Positions 1 through 7,363 of a stretch of DNA of 43,450 nucleotides are shown piece by piece. The DNA comes from Rhodospirillales bacterium (GTDB lineage Bacteria; Pseudomonadota; Alphaproteobacteria; Acetobacterales; Acetobacteraceae): the NCBI GenBank assembly GCA_028869995.1, contig JAGWQN010000082.1, positions 1 to 43,450 on the forward strand, read 5' to 3'. A program made the translations under genes and the position numbers. The notes below the pieces were generated by a model. That model was not told the origin of the DNA, ran no database searches, and saw nothing but the letters and a program-made list of their open reading frames with translations. Within the stretch, counting starts at the first letter, position 1; each line of letters begins with the position of its first letter.

Positions 1-954
1 CGGCTGCGCTTCGCCTGGCGCGGCGACGGCCGGGCGCTGGCGCTGCGCGAGGCCCTGGCGCGTGCGCGCGCCGACGCCGGAGAGTGGGGCAGGGCGCTGG
101 CGCTGCTGCGCCGTCAGACGGGCGACCCCGCCGTCAAACAAAAGCTCGCGGCCCTGTTCGCCCGCGCGATGGCGGCGGACGCGGCGCGCCCGATGCCACC
201 GCTGCGCTTCGTCAGCCTGGTGCAGTCCAACCCCGACCTGCTCCCGCCGGGCCCTGCCGGCCTTGCGATCCTCTCGCGCCTTGCTTCCCGCCTCGCCGCG
301 CTCGACCTGCCGGACCAGGCCGCCAAGGTCTATGCCCGCATGCTTCAGACGATGCCGCCTGGCGTCGCGCGCGCAACGGTGGGCGCCCGGCTCGCGGCTC
401 AGCGCCTCGCCGCCGGTGACGCGACGGGCGCGCGCGCCGCCCTCGATGGCTCTGCCGTCGAAGGTGCGTTGCCGCCGGCGCTGCTGCAGCGGCGGACCTT
501 GTTGTTCGCTCGCGCCGCGGCGCGGCTTGGCGACATGCCCGCGGCCGCCGCCGCGCTGGCGGCACTCGGCACGGTGCCGGCCCTTGGCGAACGCGCCCGG
601 CTGCTGGAGCGGGCGGCGGACTGGCCGGCCGCGAGTGTCGCGCTGCAGGCCTATGCAGCCGCCACGGTGCCGCCGGCGGGCCCGCTGGACGCTGCCGAGG
701 CCCAGACCCTGATCAGGCTCGCGACCGCCGCCGGCCGCGCTGGCGACGCCACGCTGCTGGCAGCACTGCGCGCCCACGACCTGGCCCGCATGCCCCAGGG
801 CCACGCCAGGGATCTGTTCCGTATGCTCACCGATCCGGCCGCCGTCTCAACCGCCGATCTGCCGCGCCTGGCCCGCACCTGGGGCCTGCCGAACGGCATC
901 GCCCCGGCGCTGCGCGCGGCCGGCGCGGAGCTGGTGGCGCCCACCATTCGCTAG
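1..954 (+). CDS. C-terminal part of an alanine-rich helical-repeat (TPR-like) protein, truncated by the window edge
   Basis: The frame is open from the first base and ends at TAG 952-954, giving the last 317 residues of a longer protein. The visible part is almost entirely alpha-helical, very rich in Ala, Arg and Leu, with recurring 30-40 residue units of the kind seen in TPR/Sel1-like solenoids (for example LDLPDQAAKVYARML and RAAARLGDMPAAAAALAALG). There is no catalytic motif, signal peptide or membrane segment in this part. The function is unknown. Its position next to flagellar genes makes a structural or regulatory role in motility possible, but speDE lies between, so this is weak inference. 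The N-terminus is outside the window. Confidence 0.6.
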   Translation, partial: RLRFAWRGDGRALALREALARARADAGEWGRALALLRRQTGDPAVKQKLAALFARAMAADAARPMPPLRFVSLVQSNPDLLPPGPAGLAILSRLASRLAALDLPDQAAKVYARMLQTMPPGVARATVGARLAAQRLAAGDATGARAALDGSAVEGALPPALLQRRTLLFARAAARLGDMPAAAAALAALGTVPALGERARLLERAADWPAASVALQAYAAATVPPAGPLDAAEAQTLIRLATAAGRAGDATLLAALRAHDLARMPQGHARDLFRMLTDPAAVSTADLPRLARTWGLPNGIAPALRAAGAELVAPTIR

Positions 955-1108
955 GCGCATGCGAGGGGGGCACGCCTGCGCTGCGCCGCTCGGGGCCGGA
1001 CAGGAAAATTTGCCCTTGCGCTCCCCCCCCTTTGACCCTATTTGCCGCCGCCTTGGCCGTAAGGCGTGCATTGGCCGCGATTGAGCGGGAGTGTGCGACC
1101 CCAAGTCC

Positions 1109-1122
1109 GTCTACTGGTAGAC
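1109..1122 (+). promoter_or_regulatory. Perfect hairpin abutting the speD ribosome binding site
   Basis: GTCTAC (1109-1114) and GTAGAC (1117-1122) form a perfect 6-bp inverted repeat around TG. The next bases are the Shine-Dalgarno AGGAG (1123-1127), with the speD ATG at 1136. A hairpin this close to the ribosome site could modulate speD translation. The rest of the 181-bp gap before speD (955-1135) holds a G6 run at 965-970 and a C8 run at 1023-1030 that could pair, but no clear promoter. No known riboswitch consensus was recognised. Confidence 0.4.
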
Positions 1123-1135
1123 AGGAGTATGCGCG

Positions 1136-1600
1136 ATGAACGCACTCATGCCGCTGGGGATGGTCTCGGAGATACCGAGCAGCAGCCCGAAGGTTTCCAC
1201 CGCCGACCCGGCTGTTGCCGAAGAGCGAACAGACTATTTCGTCGAGCGAGACGGCAAGGTCTTCGCCGGCACCCACCTGCTGGTGGATCTGTGGGGGGCC
1301 AGCAACCTGGACGACCCCGCGACGATCGACGCCGCCCTGCGCGAAGCGGCGCTGGTCGCCGGTGCGACCATCCTGCACGGGCATTTCCACCATTTCACGC
1401 CCAACGGTGGCGTCTCGGGCGTGCTTGTGCTGGCGGAGAGCCACATCTCCATCCACACATGGCCCGAGCGCGACTTCGCGGCGATCGACATTTTCATGTG
1501 CGGCGCGTGCGACCCGCGCCGCGCGGTGCCGGTGCTGGAGCGCGTCTTCCGCCCAGGCCGTACCGATCTCGACGAGCAACTGCGCGGCCGGGTCGTCTGA
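1136..1600 (+). CDS. speD: S-adenosylmethionine decarboxylase proenzyme
   Basis: This 154-residue protein is a prokaryotic class 1 AdoMet decarboxylase, which makes decarboxylated SAM, the aminopropyl donor for spermidine. The family self-cleaves to form a pyruvoyl cofactor. The cleavage motif LAESHISIHTWPE is present, so the chain should split between E101 and S102, with S102 becoming the pyruvoyl group. The conserved GHFHHF and DIFMCG segments are also present. About 30 residues before the conserved core look like an extension of little complexity. The start is set by AGGAG eight bases upstream. speE follows 82 bp downstream on the same strand, so the two probably form one unit. Confidence 0.95.
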   Translation: MNALMPLGMVSEIPSSSPKVSTADPAVAEERTDYFVERDGKVFAGTHLLVDLWGASNLDDPATIDAALREAALVAGATILHGHFHHFTPNGGVSGVLVLAESHISIHTWPERDFAAIDIFMCGACDPRRAVPVLERVFRPGRTDLDEQLRGRVV

Positions 1601-1682
1601 GGCCTGCCTGATCGACCGGGCTGAGGGCCGGGCGCGCACGTCCGGCCCGTTTCGTGCGCGCCACCCGGCTGGGAGACCGACG

Positions 1683-2552
1683 ATGACCACCGATTCCTGG
1701 GTGAACGAAACGCTCTACGATGCCTGGGGCCAGCGCTTCCTCGTCCGGCGCGAGCTTGCTCGCGTGCGCTCCCCCTTTCAGGACATCATGATCTTCGAGT
1801 CGGCGACGCACGGCCGCGTCATGCTGCTCGACGGCGTGGTGCAGATCACGGAGCGCGACGAGTTCGTCTACCAGGAGATGCTGACCCACGTGCCGCTGCT
1901 CGCCCATGGCGAGGCGCGGCGCGTGCTCATCATCGGGGCGGGCGACGGCGGTGTGCTGCGCCGGGTTCTGATGCACGGCGATGTCGAGCGGGCGGTGATG
2001 GTCGAGATCGATGGCGAGGTGATCCGCCTGTGCCGCGAGCACCTGCCGGCGATCGGCGGCGATGCCTGGAACGACCCTCGCGCCGAGGTGATCGTCGGCG
2101 ACGGGATCGACTATGTCCGCCTCGGTGGCCCCGCGAGCTTCGATGTCATCATCGTCGACAGCACCGATCCGATCGGCGTCGGCGAGGTGCTGTTCACCGA
2201 CGAGTTCTACGCCAGCGCGGCGCGCCTGCTCTCGGCCGGCGGGCTGATTGTGAACCAGTGCGGCGTGCCCTTCATGCAGGCCGACGAACTGCGCCAGACC
2301 AGCGCCCGTCGCGCCCGGCACTTTCCCTATGTCGGCGCCTATGTCGCCGCCGTGCCCACCTATGTCGGCGGCTTCATGACGCTCGGGTTCGCGGCCAAGC
2401 AGCCGGGGCTCGACGCCATTCCCCGTGCCACCATCGAGGCGCGGGCCCGTGCCGGCGGCATCCTGGGCCGGACCCGCTACTGGACTCCCGCCCTGCACGA
2501 GGCCGCCTTCTGGCTGCCGCCCTACATCGCTGAGCAACTGCCGAGCACCTGA
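1683..2552 (+). CDS. speE: Polyamine aminopropyltransferase (spermidine synthase)
   Basis: The 289-residue product matches spermidine synthase in full length. It has an N-terminal beta-strand domain (residues about 1-60), followed by a Rossmann methyltransferase-like fold. The decarboxy-SAM site GAGDGG (near residue 85) and the acidic IIVDSTDPIG segment are intact, as is the C-terminal PTYVGG loop. It transfers aminopropyl from decarboxylated SAM to putrescine in the cytosol. The start at ATG 1683 is preceded by GGGAGA. Together with speD it forms a two-gene spermidine pathway. No ornithine or arginine decarboxylase for putrescine supply lies in the window. Confidence 0.95.
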   Translation: MTTDSWVNETLYDAWGQRFLVRRELARVRSPFQDIMIFESATHGRVMLLDGVVQITERDEFVYQEMLTHVPLLAHGEARRVLIIGAGDGGVLRRVLMHGDVERAVMVEIDGEVIRLCREHLPAIGGDAWNDPRAEVIVGDGIDYVRLGGPASFDVIIVDSTDPIGVGEVLFTDEFYASAARLLSAGGLIVNQCGVPFMQADELRQTSARRARHFPYVGAYVAAVPTYVGGFMTLGFAAKQPGLDAIPRATIEARARAGGILGRTRYWTPALHEAAFWLPPYIAEQLPST

Positions 2553-2612
2553 GGCCGGTCCGGCTCGCCGCGGTGGCTCGCTAAGGCGGCACGCCGGCGC
2601 GCGGGCAGGTCG

Positions 2613-3347
2613 TCATCCCGTGAAGCTGCGGATCAGGCTGCCCGCCAGCAACCGCCACCCATCCACGAGGACAAAGAACAGCAGCTTGAACGGCAGCGAG
2701 ACGAGATTGGGCGGCAGCATCATCATGCCCAGGCTCATCAGCACCGAAGCGACGACCAGGTCGATCGCAAGAAACGGCAGGTAGAGCAGGAACCCCATCT
2801 CGAAGGCGCGCCGCAGTTCGCCAACCAAAAATGCCGGCACCAGCGCCCGCCAGGGCATCGCGTCCAGCGTCCGGGGCGGTGCGATGTGTCCGAGCTGGAG
2901 GAAAAGTCGCGCATCCTGCGGCCGCAGATGCTGTGTCATGAAGCGGTGGAACGGTGCGGCGGCGAGACGGATCCCCTCCATCGTCGAGACGGTGCCGGCG
3001 TCCATCGGCGCGATCCCCTGCCGCCACGCCTGCTCGAACACCGGCGCCATCACGAACCAGGTCAGGAACAGCGCAAGCCCGATCAGCACCGTGTTGGGCG
3101 GGGCGCTCTGCGTGCCCATCGCCCCACGCAGCAACGACAGGACGATGATGATGCGCGTGAAGGCGGTTGCGATCACCAGCAGCGACGGGGCCAGCGACAG
3201 CACCGTCGACAGCGCCAGCAACTGCACGATCCCCGCCGTTGCCCCCGGCGTTCCGGGATGGCCGAGGTCGATCGCGATCGACTGCGCCTGTGCCGCAGCT
3301 GGCAGGAGCAGCGCACAGGCGAGCCCCAGGGCCGCAGCCCGCTTCAT
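2613..3347 (-). CDS. fliP: Flagellar type III export apparatus protein FliP
   Basis: FliP is a core membrane subunit of the flagellar export gate, assembling with FliQ and FliR. The 244-residue protein starts with a signal peptide (MKRAAALGLACALLLPAAAQA), as usual for FliP. It carries the family signature LALSTVLSLAPSLLVIATAFTR and LLRGAMGTQSAPPN, and about four transmembrane segments ending in SLPFKLLFFVLVDGW. Its ATG overlaps the TGA of fliO as ATGA, so translation is coupled. The gene ends convergent with speE, 60 bp away. The same frame is open further upstream (to 3977), but that part is out of register with fliO and is not coding. Confidence 0.96.
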   Translation of the reverse strand: MKRAAALGLACALLLPAAAQAQSIAIDLGHPGTPGATAGIVQLLALSTVLSLAPSLLVIATAFTRIIIVLSLLRGAMGTQSAPPNTVLIGLALFLTWFVMAPVFEQAWRQGIAPMDAGTVSTMEGIRLAAAPFHRFMTQHLRPQDARLFLQLGHIAPPRTLDAMPWRALVPAFLVGELRRAFEMGFLLYLPFLAIDLVVASVLMSLGMMMLPPNLVSLPFKLLFFVLVDGWRLLAGSLIRSFTG

Positions 3348-3601
3348 CCGCGTTCGATCCAGCCGAGAAACGTTTCCGTCGTCCCCGAAAGGACCAGGAA
3401 CTCCCGATCGTCGCACCGCAGCAGCAGCACCCGCCGCCGCGTATCGAGCGGCAGCATCTGCACCAAGGAGAGCCGCGCAGCCCGTGGCCCGGCGATGCCG
3501 CCGCGGGCCAGCAGCCGTGCCGCGAGCGGGCGCGCCGCCAGCACCGCGGCCAGCACCAGCGCCAGCGAACCCAGGGCCGTCACGATCTGGCCGAGGTTCA
3601 T
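3344..3601 (-). CDS. fliO: Flagellar biosynthesis protein FliO
   Basis: This 85-residue protein has one N-terminal transmembrane helix (residues about 5-25, LGSLALVLAAVLAARPL) and a short cytosolic domain with the FliO/MopB pattern LSLVQMLPLDTRRRVLLLRCDDREFLVL. FliO acts as a scaffold for assembling FliP into the export gate. It is coupled to fliP by an ATGA overlap and its own ATG overlaps the TGA of the upstream gene in the same way. Short FliO proteins are normal in alphaproteobacteria. The family assignment rests on the domain pattern plus position. Confidence 0.85.
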   Translation of the reverse strand: MNLGQIVTALGSLALVLAAVLAARPLAARLLARGGIAGPRAARLSLVQMLPLDTRRRVLLLRCDDREFLVLSGTTETFLGWIERG

Positions 3602-3936
3602 GGATGGCGCAGCGCGACGGCGAGGGCATCAAGCTCTCCCAGCAGGCCGGCGAGGTCCGCCCGCAGTCGCGTTCCCTCCGCCGGCGGCAGGTCGAGTGCC
3701 TGCGCGCAGATCCGTCCCATCTGCTCGTCGAGCCCGGTGAGATCGACCGGCCTGCCGCCGGTGGCGATCGCGCGCGCGAGCCGCAGCATGGCGGCGGCGG
3801 CGGTGATGGCAGACGCCACCGCCGCCCCGCCGTCGTGCGGCGCCGCCAGGACGGGTTCGTCGCGATCGCGCTCCGGGCCGGTGTCGTCTCGGGTGGTGGC
3901 CCCGTTCTGGGGCGGTTCGCTGCCTGCGTTATGCAT
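3598..3936 (-). CDS. Uncharacterised 112-residue protein, first gene of the fliO-fliP operon
   Basis: I do not recognise the family. Starting from ATG at 3934-3936, the product has a polar, acidic N-terminus (residues 1-40) and a helical, Ala/Leu-rich remainder (LTGLDEQMGRICAQALDLPPAEGTRLRADLAGLLGELDALAVAL) with coiled-coil character. It has no signal peptide or obvious membrane span. Its TGA overlaps the fliO start as ATGA, so it is translationally coupled to fliO and hence fliP, arguing for a flagellar assembly role. A start 66 bp further upstream (4002) is possible but would run across the divergent flgB control region. Existence is well supported by coupling; function is unknown. Confidence 0.65.
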   Translation of the reverse strand: MHNAGSEPPQNGATTRDDTGPERDRDEPVLAAPHDGGAAVASAITAAAAMLRLARAIATGGRPVDLTGLDEQMGRICAQALDLPPAEGTRLRADLAGLLGELDALAVALRHP

Positions 3937-3978
3937 CGGCTCAGCCTGCCCGCGAGGCGTTGATAAAGTGTAAGCAAG

Positions 3979-3995
3979 CCGGCGTTTATTGCCGG
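3979..3995. promoter_or_regulatory. Inverted repeat in the divergent flagellar control region
   Basis: CCGGC (3979-3983) and GCCGG (3991-3995) flank GTTTATT in the 103-bp space between the divergent fliO-side operon (start 3936) and flgB (start 4040). It is the only marked symmetry in the region and could be an operator for a flagellar regulator. The arms are short, so chance is not excluded. Confidence 0.25.
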
Positions 3996-4039
3996 GTCGC
4001 ATTAACGACTTGGAAGCACGGACGCGTCATGGTGCCGCC

Positions 4040-4423
4040 ATGGCCAGCGTAACGAACCTGTTCGGCAACAATCTTCTCTCCCTCGCCGACGCCCGGATGG
4101 TCTACAGCGAGCGCCGGACCGCGATCCTCGCGCAGGACATCGCCAATGCCGATACCCCGGGCTTCGTCGCGCGCGACCTGCCCGACTTCGCCTCGCTGTT
4201 GCAGGGCATGCGGCTGGCGCCGGCGAGCAGCGGCGCCTCGCTGCAACAGCCACGCACCGCGCCCCGCGCACGGCGCGTGCCTGGCCCGATGACGCCGGAC
4301 GGCAACGCCGTCGATGTCGAGCAGACGCTGGCGAAGCTCGCCGATACTGATTCGGCGCAACGTCTGGCGAGCGAGATCTACAGCAAATACCTGAATTTTT
4401 ACCGCATCGCCGTTGGGCGATGA
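4040..4423 (+). CDS. flgB: Flagellar basal-body proximal rod protein FlgB
   Basis: The 127-residue product carries the N-terminal rod/hook signature ILAQDIANADTPGFVARDL (residues about 30-48) and a C-terminal amphipathic helix that rod proteins use to polymerise. FlgB forms the proximal rod in the periplasm and is exported by the flagellar type III system, so it lacks a Sec signal. The start at ATG 4040 (MASVTNLFGNN) fits the family; a start at 3989 would add 17 atypical residues and no ribosome site favours it. flgC follows 19 bp after the stop. This is the first gene of the plus-strand flagellar operon. Confidence 0.93.
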   Translation: MASVTNLFGNNLLSLADARMVYSERRTAILAQDIANADTPGFVARDLPDFASLLQGMRLAPASSGASLQQPRTAPRARRVPGPMTPDGNAVDVEQTLAKLADTDSAQRLASEIYSKYLNFYRIAVGR

Positions 4424-4442
4424 GCAGAGCGGGAGAGCGAGC

Positions 4443-4853
4443 ATGGATCTGGCCCAGGCCGTGGCGATATCAGCCGCAGGGATGCAGGCACAATCCGGCC
4501 GGCTGCGCGTCGTGGCACAGAACCTCGCCAACGCGGACACGGCCGCGACGACGCCTGGGGCAGCGCCGTATCGCCGCCGTACCGTGAGCTTTGGCGAGCA
4601 TATCGACCGGCGCACCGGTGTGCCCCTGGTCGGAATCGTTGCGGAAGGCGTGGACAGCTCACCCTTCCGGCTGCGCTACGAACCCGGCAACCCTGCGGCC
4701 GACAAGCAGGGCTACGTGAAGCTGCCCAACGTCGACCCCATCATCGAGACGATGGACATGCGCGATGCCGAGGAAGTCTACTCGGCGAACCTGTCGGTGA
4801 TGCAGGCGGCGCGAGGCATGCTCACGCGCACCATCGACATGCTCAAGCAGTAG
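4443..4853 (+). CDS. flgC: Flagellar basal-body rod protein FlgC
   Basis: This 136-residue protein has the FlgC N-terminal motif (ISAAGMQAQSGRLRVVAQNLANADTA) and the typical C-terminal part GYVKLPNVDPIIETMDMRDAEEVYSANL, ending in a hydrophobic heptad helix. It assembles into the proximal rod with FlgB. GGGAGAG lies ten bases before ATG 4443, which supports this start over an upstream one at 4413. The gene sits tightly between flgB and fliE, as in most alphaproteobacterial flagellar operons. Confidence 0.95.
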   Translation: MDLAQAVAISAAGMQAQSGRLRVVAQNLANADTAATTPGAAPYRRRTVSFGEHIDRRTGVPLVGIVAEGVDSSPFRLRYEPGNPAADKQGYVKLPNVDPIIETMDMRDAEEVYSANLSVMQAARGMLTRTIDMLKQ

Positions 4854-4868
4854 CGAGCGGAGAGCGAC

Positions 4869-5192
4869 ATGGCCGCTCCGCTGAGCGCCTCTCCCGCGGG
4901 CATGCCTGTGCTGCGCGTCACGCCCGGCGACGCCGCCGGCGCCTACGCCCGCACCATGAACGGTGCCGCCGGGCCGGATTTCGGGGCCGTGCTGTCCCAG
5001 GCCGTGGACAGTGCCATCGCCACGTCGACGGATGCCGAGCGCAAGGCCGCCGCGGCGATGCAGGGCGGAAACGTTTCGCTCACCGACGTCGTAACATCGG
5101 TGGAACGAGCCGATGCCACGCTGCAAACGGCCGCCGCCCTGCGCGACCGCGTTGTGCAGGCCTGGCAGACGATCATGCAGATGGCAATCTGA
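4869..5192 (+). CDS. fliE: Flagellar hook-basal body protein FliE
   Basis: The 107-residue product has FliE features: a variable N-terminus, then FGAVLSQAVDSAIATSTDAERKA and the conserved C-terminal part SLTDVVTSVERADATLQTAAALRDRVVQAWQTIMQM. FliE joins the MS ring to the rod and is one of the first substrates of the export gate. A GGAGA ribosome site precedes ATG 4869. It lies 15 bp downstream of flgC and 21 bp upstream of fliQ. Confidence 0.94.
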   Translation: MAAPLSASPAGMPVLRVTPGDAAGAYARTMNGAAGPDFGAVLSQAVDSAIATSTDAERKAAAAMQGGNVSLTDVVTSVERADATLQTAAALRDRVVQAWQTIMQMAI

Positions 5193-5213
5193 GCGGAGCC
5201 GGGGGCAGGGCGG

Positions 5214-5486
5214 ATGGACAGCGAACTGATCGCCGCGCCGCTGCGCCAGACCCTGCTGCTGGTGGCCGAACTCGGCGGCCCGCCGCTGCTCGCGGCCCTC
5301 GCCGTAGGCGTGGTGATGTCGCTGCTGCAGGCCGTGATCCAGGTCCAGGAGCCGACCCTCGCCTATTTGCCCAAGGTCATCGCGATCGGCGGCGTGCTCG
5401 CGCTCACCGCTTCTTTCGCGGCCGCGTCGCTGACCCATTTCGCCCGCGCGATTTTCGATGCGGTGGTGATGGCGGGCGGCGGGTGA
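5214..5486 (+). CDS. fliQ: Flagellar export gate protein FliQ
   Basis: FliQ of 90 residues has two transmembrane helices (about 15-40 and 50-75) and the family signature VVMSLLQAVIQVQEPTLAYLPKV. It is part of the helical FliP5-FliQ4-FliR1 export gate in the inner membrane. Its TGA overlaps the GTG start of fliR (GTGA at 5483-5486), so the two are translationally coupled. Confidence 0.95.
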   Translation: MDSELIAAPLRQTLLLVAELGGPPLLAALAVGVVMSLLQAVIQVQEPTLAYLPKVIAIGGVLALTASFAAASLTHFARAIFDAVVMAGGG

Positions 5487-6265
5487 ACGTGGCCGACCCT
5501 GCGCTCGCTCCGTTCCTCGCGCACCTGCCGGACCATGTGTTCGCGGTGCTGCTGATCTTCGCGCGGGTGTCGGGCGCCGTCGTGCTGCTGCCGGCGTTCG
5601 GCGAGCAGGAGATTCCGCCGACCATACGCCTCGCGATCGCCTTCGCCCTCGCGATTCTACTCGCACCCGTTCTCGGCGGAATGCCGCGGCTTCCCGCGGT
5701 ACCTTTCGATCTCGCGCGCCTGATGGCGGCGGAGACGGTGACCGGGCTCTGGCTCGGCTTCCTGGCCCGCGCCCTGGCCCTGGCGCTCCCGGCCGCCGGC
5801 AGTCTCGCCGCCGGTGCCCTCGGCATCGCCAACGTTCTGCAGCCGGATGCGGATCTTGGCCCCGGTGCCTCGGCGCTTGCCGCCGCCTTGCAGCGGGCGG
5901 TGCCGGCCCTGGTCCTGGCGGCCAACCTGCATGCGCCGCTGCTCATGGCGCTTGCCGGAAGTTACGCCCTGATACCGGTGGGGCAGGTCTTGCCGGCGCC
6001 CTCCCTCGGCGCTGTCATGCCCGCGGTCGCCGATGCCTTCGCGCTGACCCTGCGCCTCGCTGCCCCCTTCCTGTTCGCGGGCCTGCTCTGGTCGGGTCTG
6101 CTCGGCCTCGCTGTCCGCCTGGTGCCGCGCCTGCAGATCTATTTTGCCGCCATGCCGGGGCAGGTGCTGGCCGGGCTGCTGTTGCTGGCCGGGCTCACCC
6201 CGATGCTGCTCGGCGTCTGGACGCGAGCGATGGCCGATGCCTTCGCACGGTTTGCAGGCGGCTAG
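5483..6265 (+). CDS. fliR: Flagellar export gate protein FliR
   Basis: The 260-residue membrane protein has about six hydrophobic segments and the FliR pattern FARVSGAVVLLPAFGEQEIPPTIRLAIAFALAILL near residues 24-60. FliR completes the export gate with FliP and FliQ. The start is GTG at 5483, chosen because it overlaps the fliQ stop by four bases and gives the standard length. flhB begins two bases after the TAG. Confidence 0.95.
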   Translation: MNVADPALAPFLAHLPDHVFAVLLIFARVSGAVVLLPAFGEQEIPPTIRLAIAFALAILLAPVLGGMPRLPAVPFDLARLMAAETVTGLWLGFLARALALALPAAGSLAAGALGIANVLQPDADLGPGASALAAALQRAVPALVLAANLHAPLLMALAGSYALIPVGQVLPAPSLGAVMPAVADAFALTLRLAAPFLFAGLLWSGLLGLAVRLVPRLQIYFAAMPGQVLAGLLLLAGLTPMLLGVWTRAMADAFARFAGG

Positions 6266-6267
6266 CG

Positions 6268-7320
6268 ATGGCGGAGGAAGCCGGCGAACGCACAGAGCAA
6301 CCGACACCCCGCCGCCTCGCCAAGGCGGCCGAAAGCGGTGACCTGCCCCTCTCGCCGGAGGCCCAGCCCTTCGCCGTCCTGGCTGGCGCGGCAGCCCTTG
6401 CCGCCCTCGCCGGTGGCGCCGCGATGGCACGCGCAGCGCGGGGTCTGGCGTGGCTTCTGGATCATCTCGACACACTGACGCCCGCAGCGGCGAGCCGCCG
6501 CGCGATCTGGATCGCCGGCTCCATCGCCCTGCCGCTCGGCGCCGTCGTCGCCCTCGCGGCCGTTGCCGCGGTCGGCGTGCAAACCGGTCTGCGCCTGCGC
6601 CCGGCGGCTCTGATGCCCGACATCGCCCGCCTCTCGCCTCGTCGTGGCCTCGCCCGCCTCGGCGGCATCGGCGCCCTCGGCGAGGCCGGCCGGTCGCTGC
6701 TCAAGCTTGCGGTCCTGAGCCTGGTCGCCTGGTATGGGCTCACCCCGTCGATGGCCGTGCTCTCGCGCATGTTCGCTGTCACGGCGCTCGGCTTCGCCGC
6801 CACGGCAGGCGGCATGCTGCTCCACCTCCTCGCCGCCGCGGCACTCGCCCAGGGCGGGCTCGCGCTGCTCGATCACTTGCGCGCCCGCCGCGCCTGGATC
6901 GCGCGCCTGCGCATGACGCGGCAGGAGCTGCGCGAGGAGCACCGCGAGGCGGAGGGCGACCCGGCGACCAAGGCGCGCCGGCGCCGCCTGCAAATGGCAC
7001 GCGGCCGGCGCCGCATGATGGCGGCGGTGCCGCGGGCGGCGGTCGTGGTCACCAACCCGACGCACTACGCCGTGGCCCTGGCCTATGAGCGCGACAGGCC
7101 CGGTGCGCCGCGCGTGGTGGCAAAGGGCATGGACGAGGTTGCCGCGCGCATCCGCGAGGTCGCGCGTGAAGCCCGCGTCCCGATCGTCCCGAACCCGCCG
7201 CTGGCCCGCGCCCTGCATGCCGTCGAACTGGACCAGGAGATTCCGTCCGCGCTGTATCGCGCCGTGGCCGAGCTGATCGCCGGAATCTGGCGGGTCGGCC
7301 CCTACCGGCAGAGCGTCTAG
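6268..7320 (+). CDS. flhB: Flagellar export switch protein FlhB
   Basis: The 350-residue protein opens with the FlhB signature GERTEQPTPRRLAKA, then four transmembrane helices (to about residue 205), a charged linker and the cytosolic autocleavage domain. The self-cleavage motif NPTH is intact, with N263 and P264 at the cut site (VTNPTHYAVALAY). Cleavage switches export from rod/hook to filament substrates. It follows fliR by two bases. The downstream kinase gene starts 43 bp later on the same strand. Confidence 0.96.
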   Translation: MAEEAGERTEQPTPRRLAKAAESGDLPLSPEAQPFAVLAGAAALAALAGGAAMARAARGLAWLLDHLDTLTPAAASRRAIWIAGSIALPLGAVVALAAVAAVGVQTGLRLRPAALMPDIARLSPRRGLARLGGIGALGEAGRSLLKLAVLSLVAWYGLTPSMAVLSRMFAVTALGFAATAGGMLLHLLAAAALAQGGLALLDHLRARRAWIARLRMTRQELREEHREAEGDPATKARRRRLQMARGRRRMMAAVPRAAVVVTNPTHYAVALAYERDRPGAPRVVAKGMDEVAARIREVAREARVPIVPNPPLARALHAVELDQEIPSALYRAVAELIAGIWRVGPYRQSV

Positions 7321-7363
7321 CCATGCGCATGGATGCAGCGATGTCGCCATGGGAGCTGCGGTG

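Noticed and set aside
964-1031. G6 and C8 runs as a terminator after the first gene
   Set aside because: The loop would be over 50 bases and no T-run of terminator quality follows.
827-1690. Long minus-strand frame opposite speD
   Set aside because: It has no recognisable domain and arises from G/C-rich third positions of the speD strand.
2613-3977. 454-codon frame containing fliP
   Set aside because: The extension covers fliO and its upstream gene in another frame; FliP begins with its signal peptide at 3347.
4012-4026. Sigma-54-like GG-N10-GC spacing upstream of flgB
   Set aside because: Only the GG and GC pairs fit; the inner bases of the TGGCAC-N5-TTGC consensus are missing, and such pairs are common in G+C-rich DNA.
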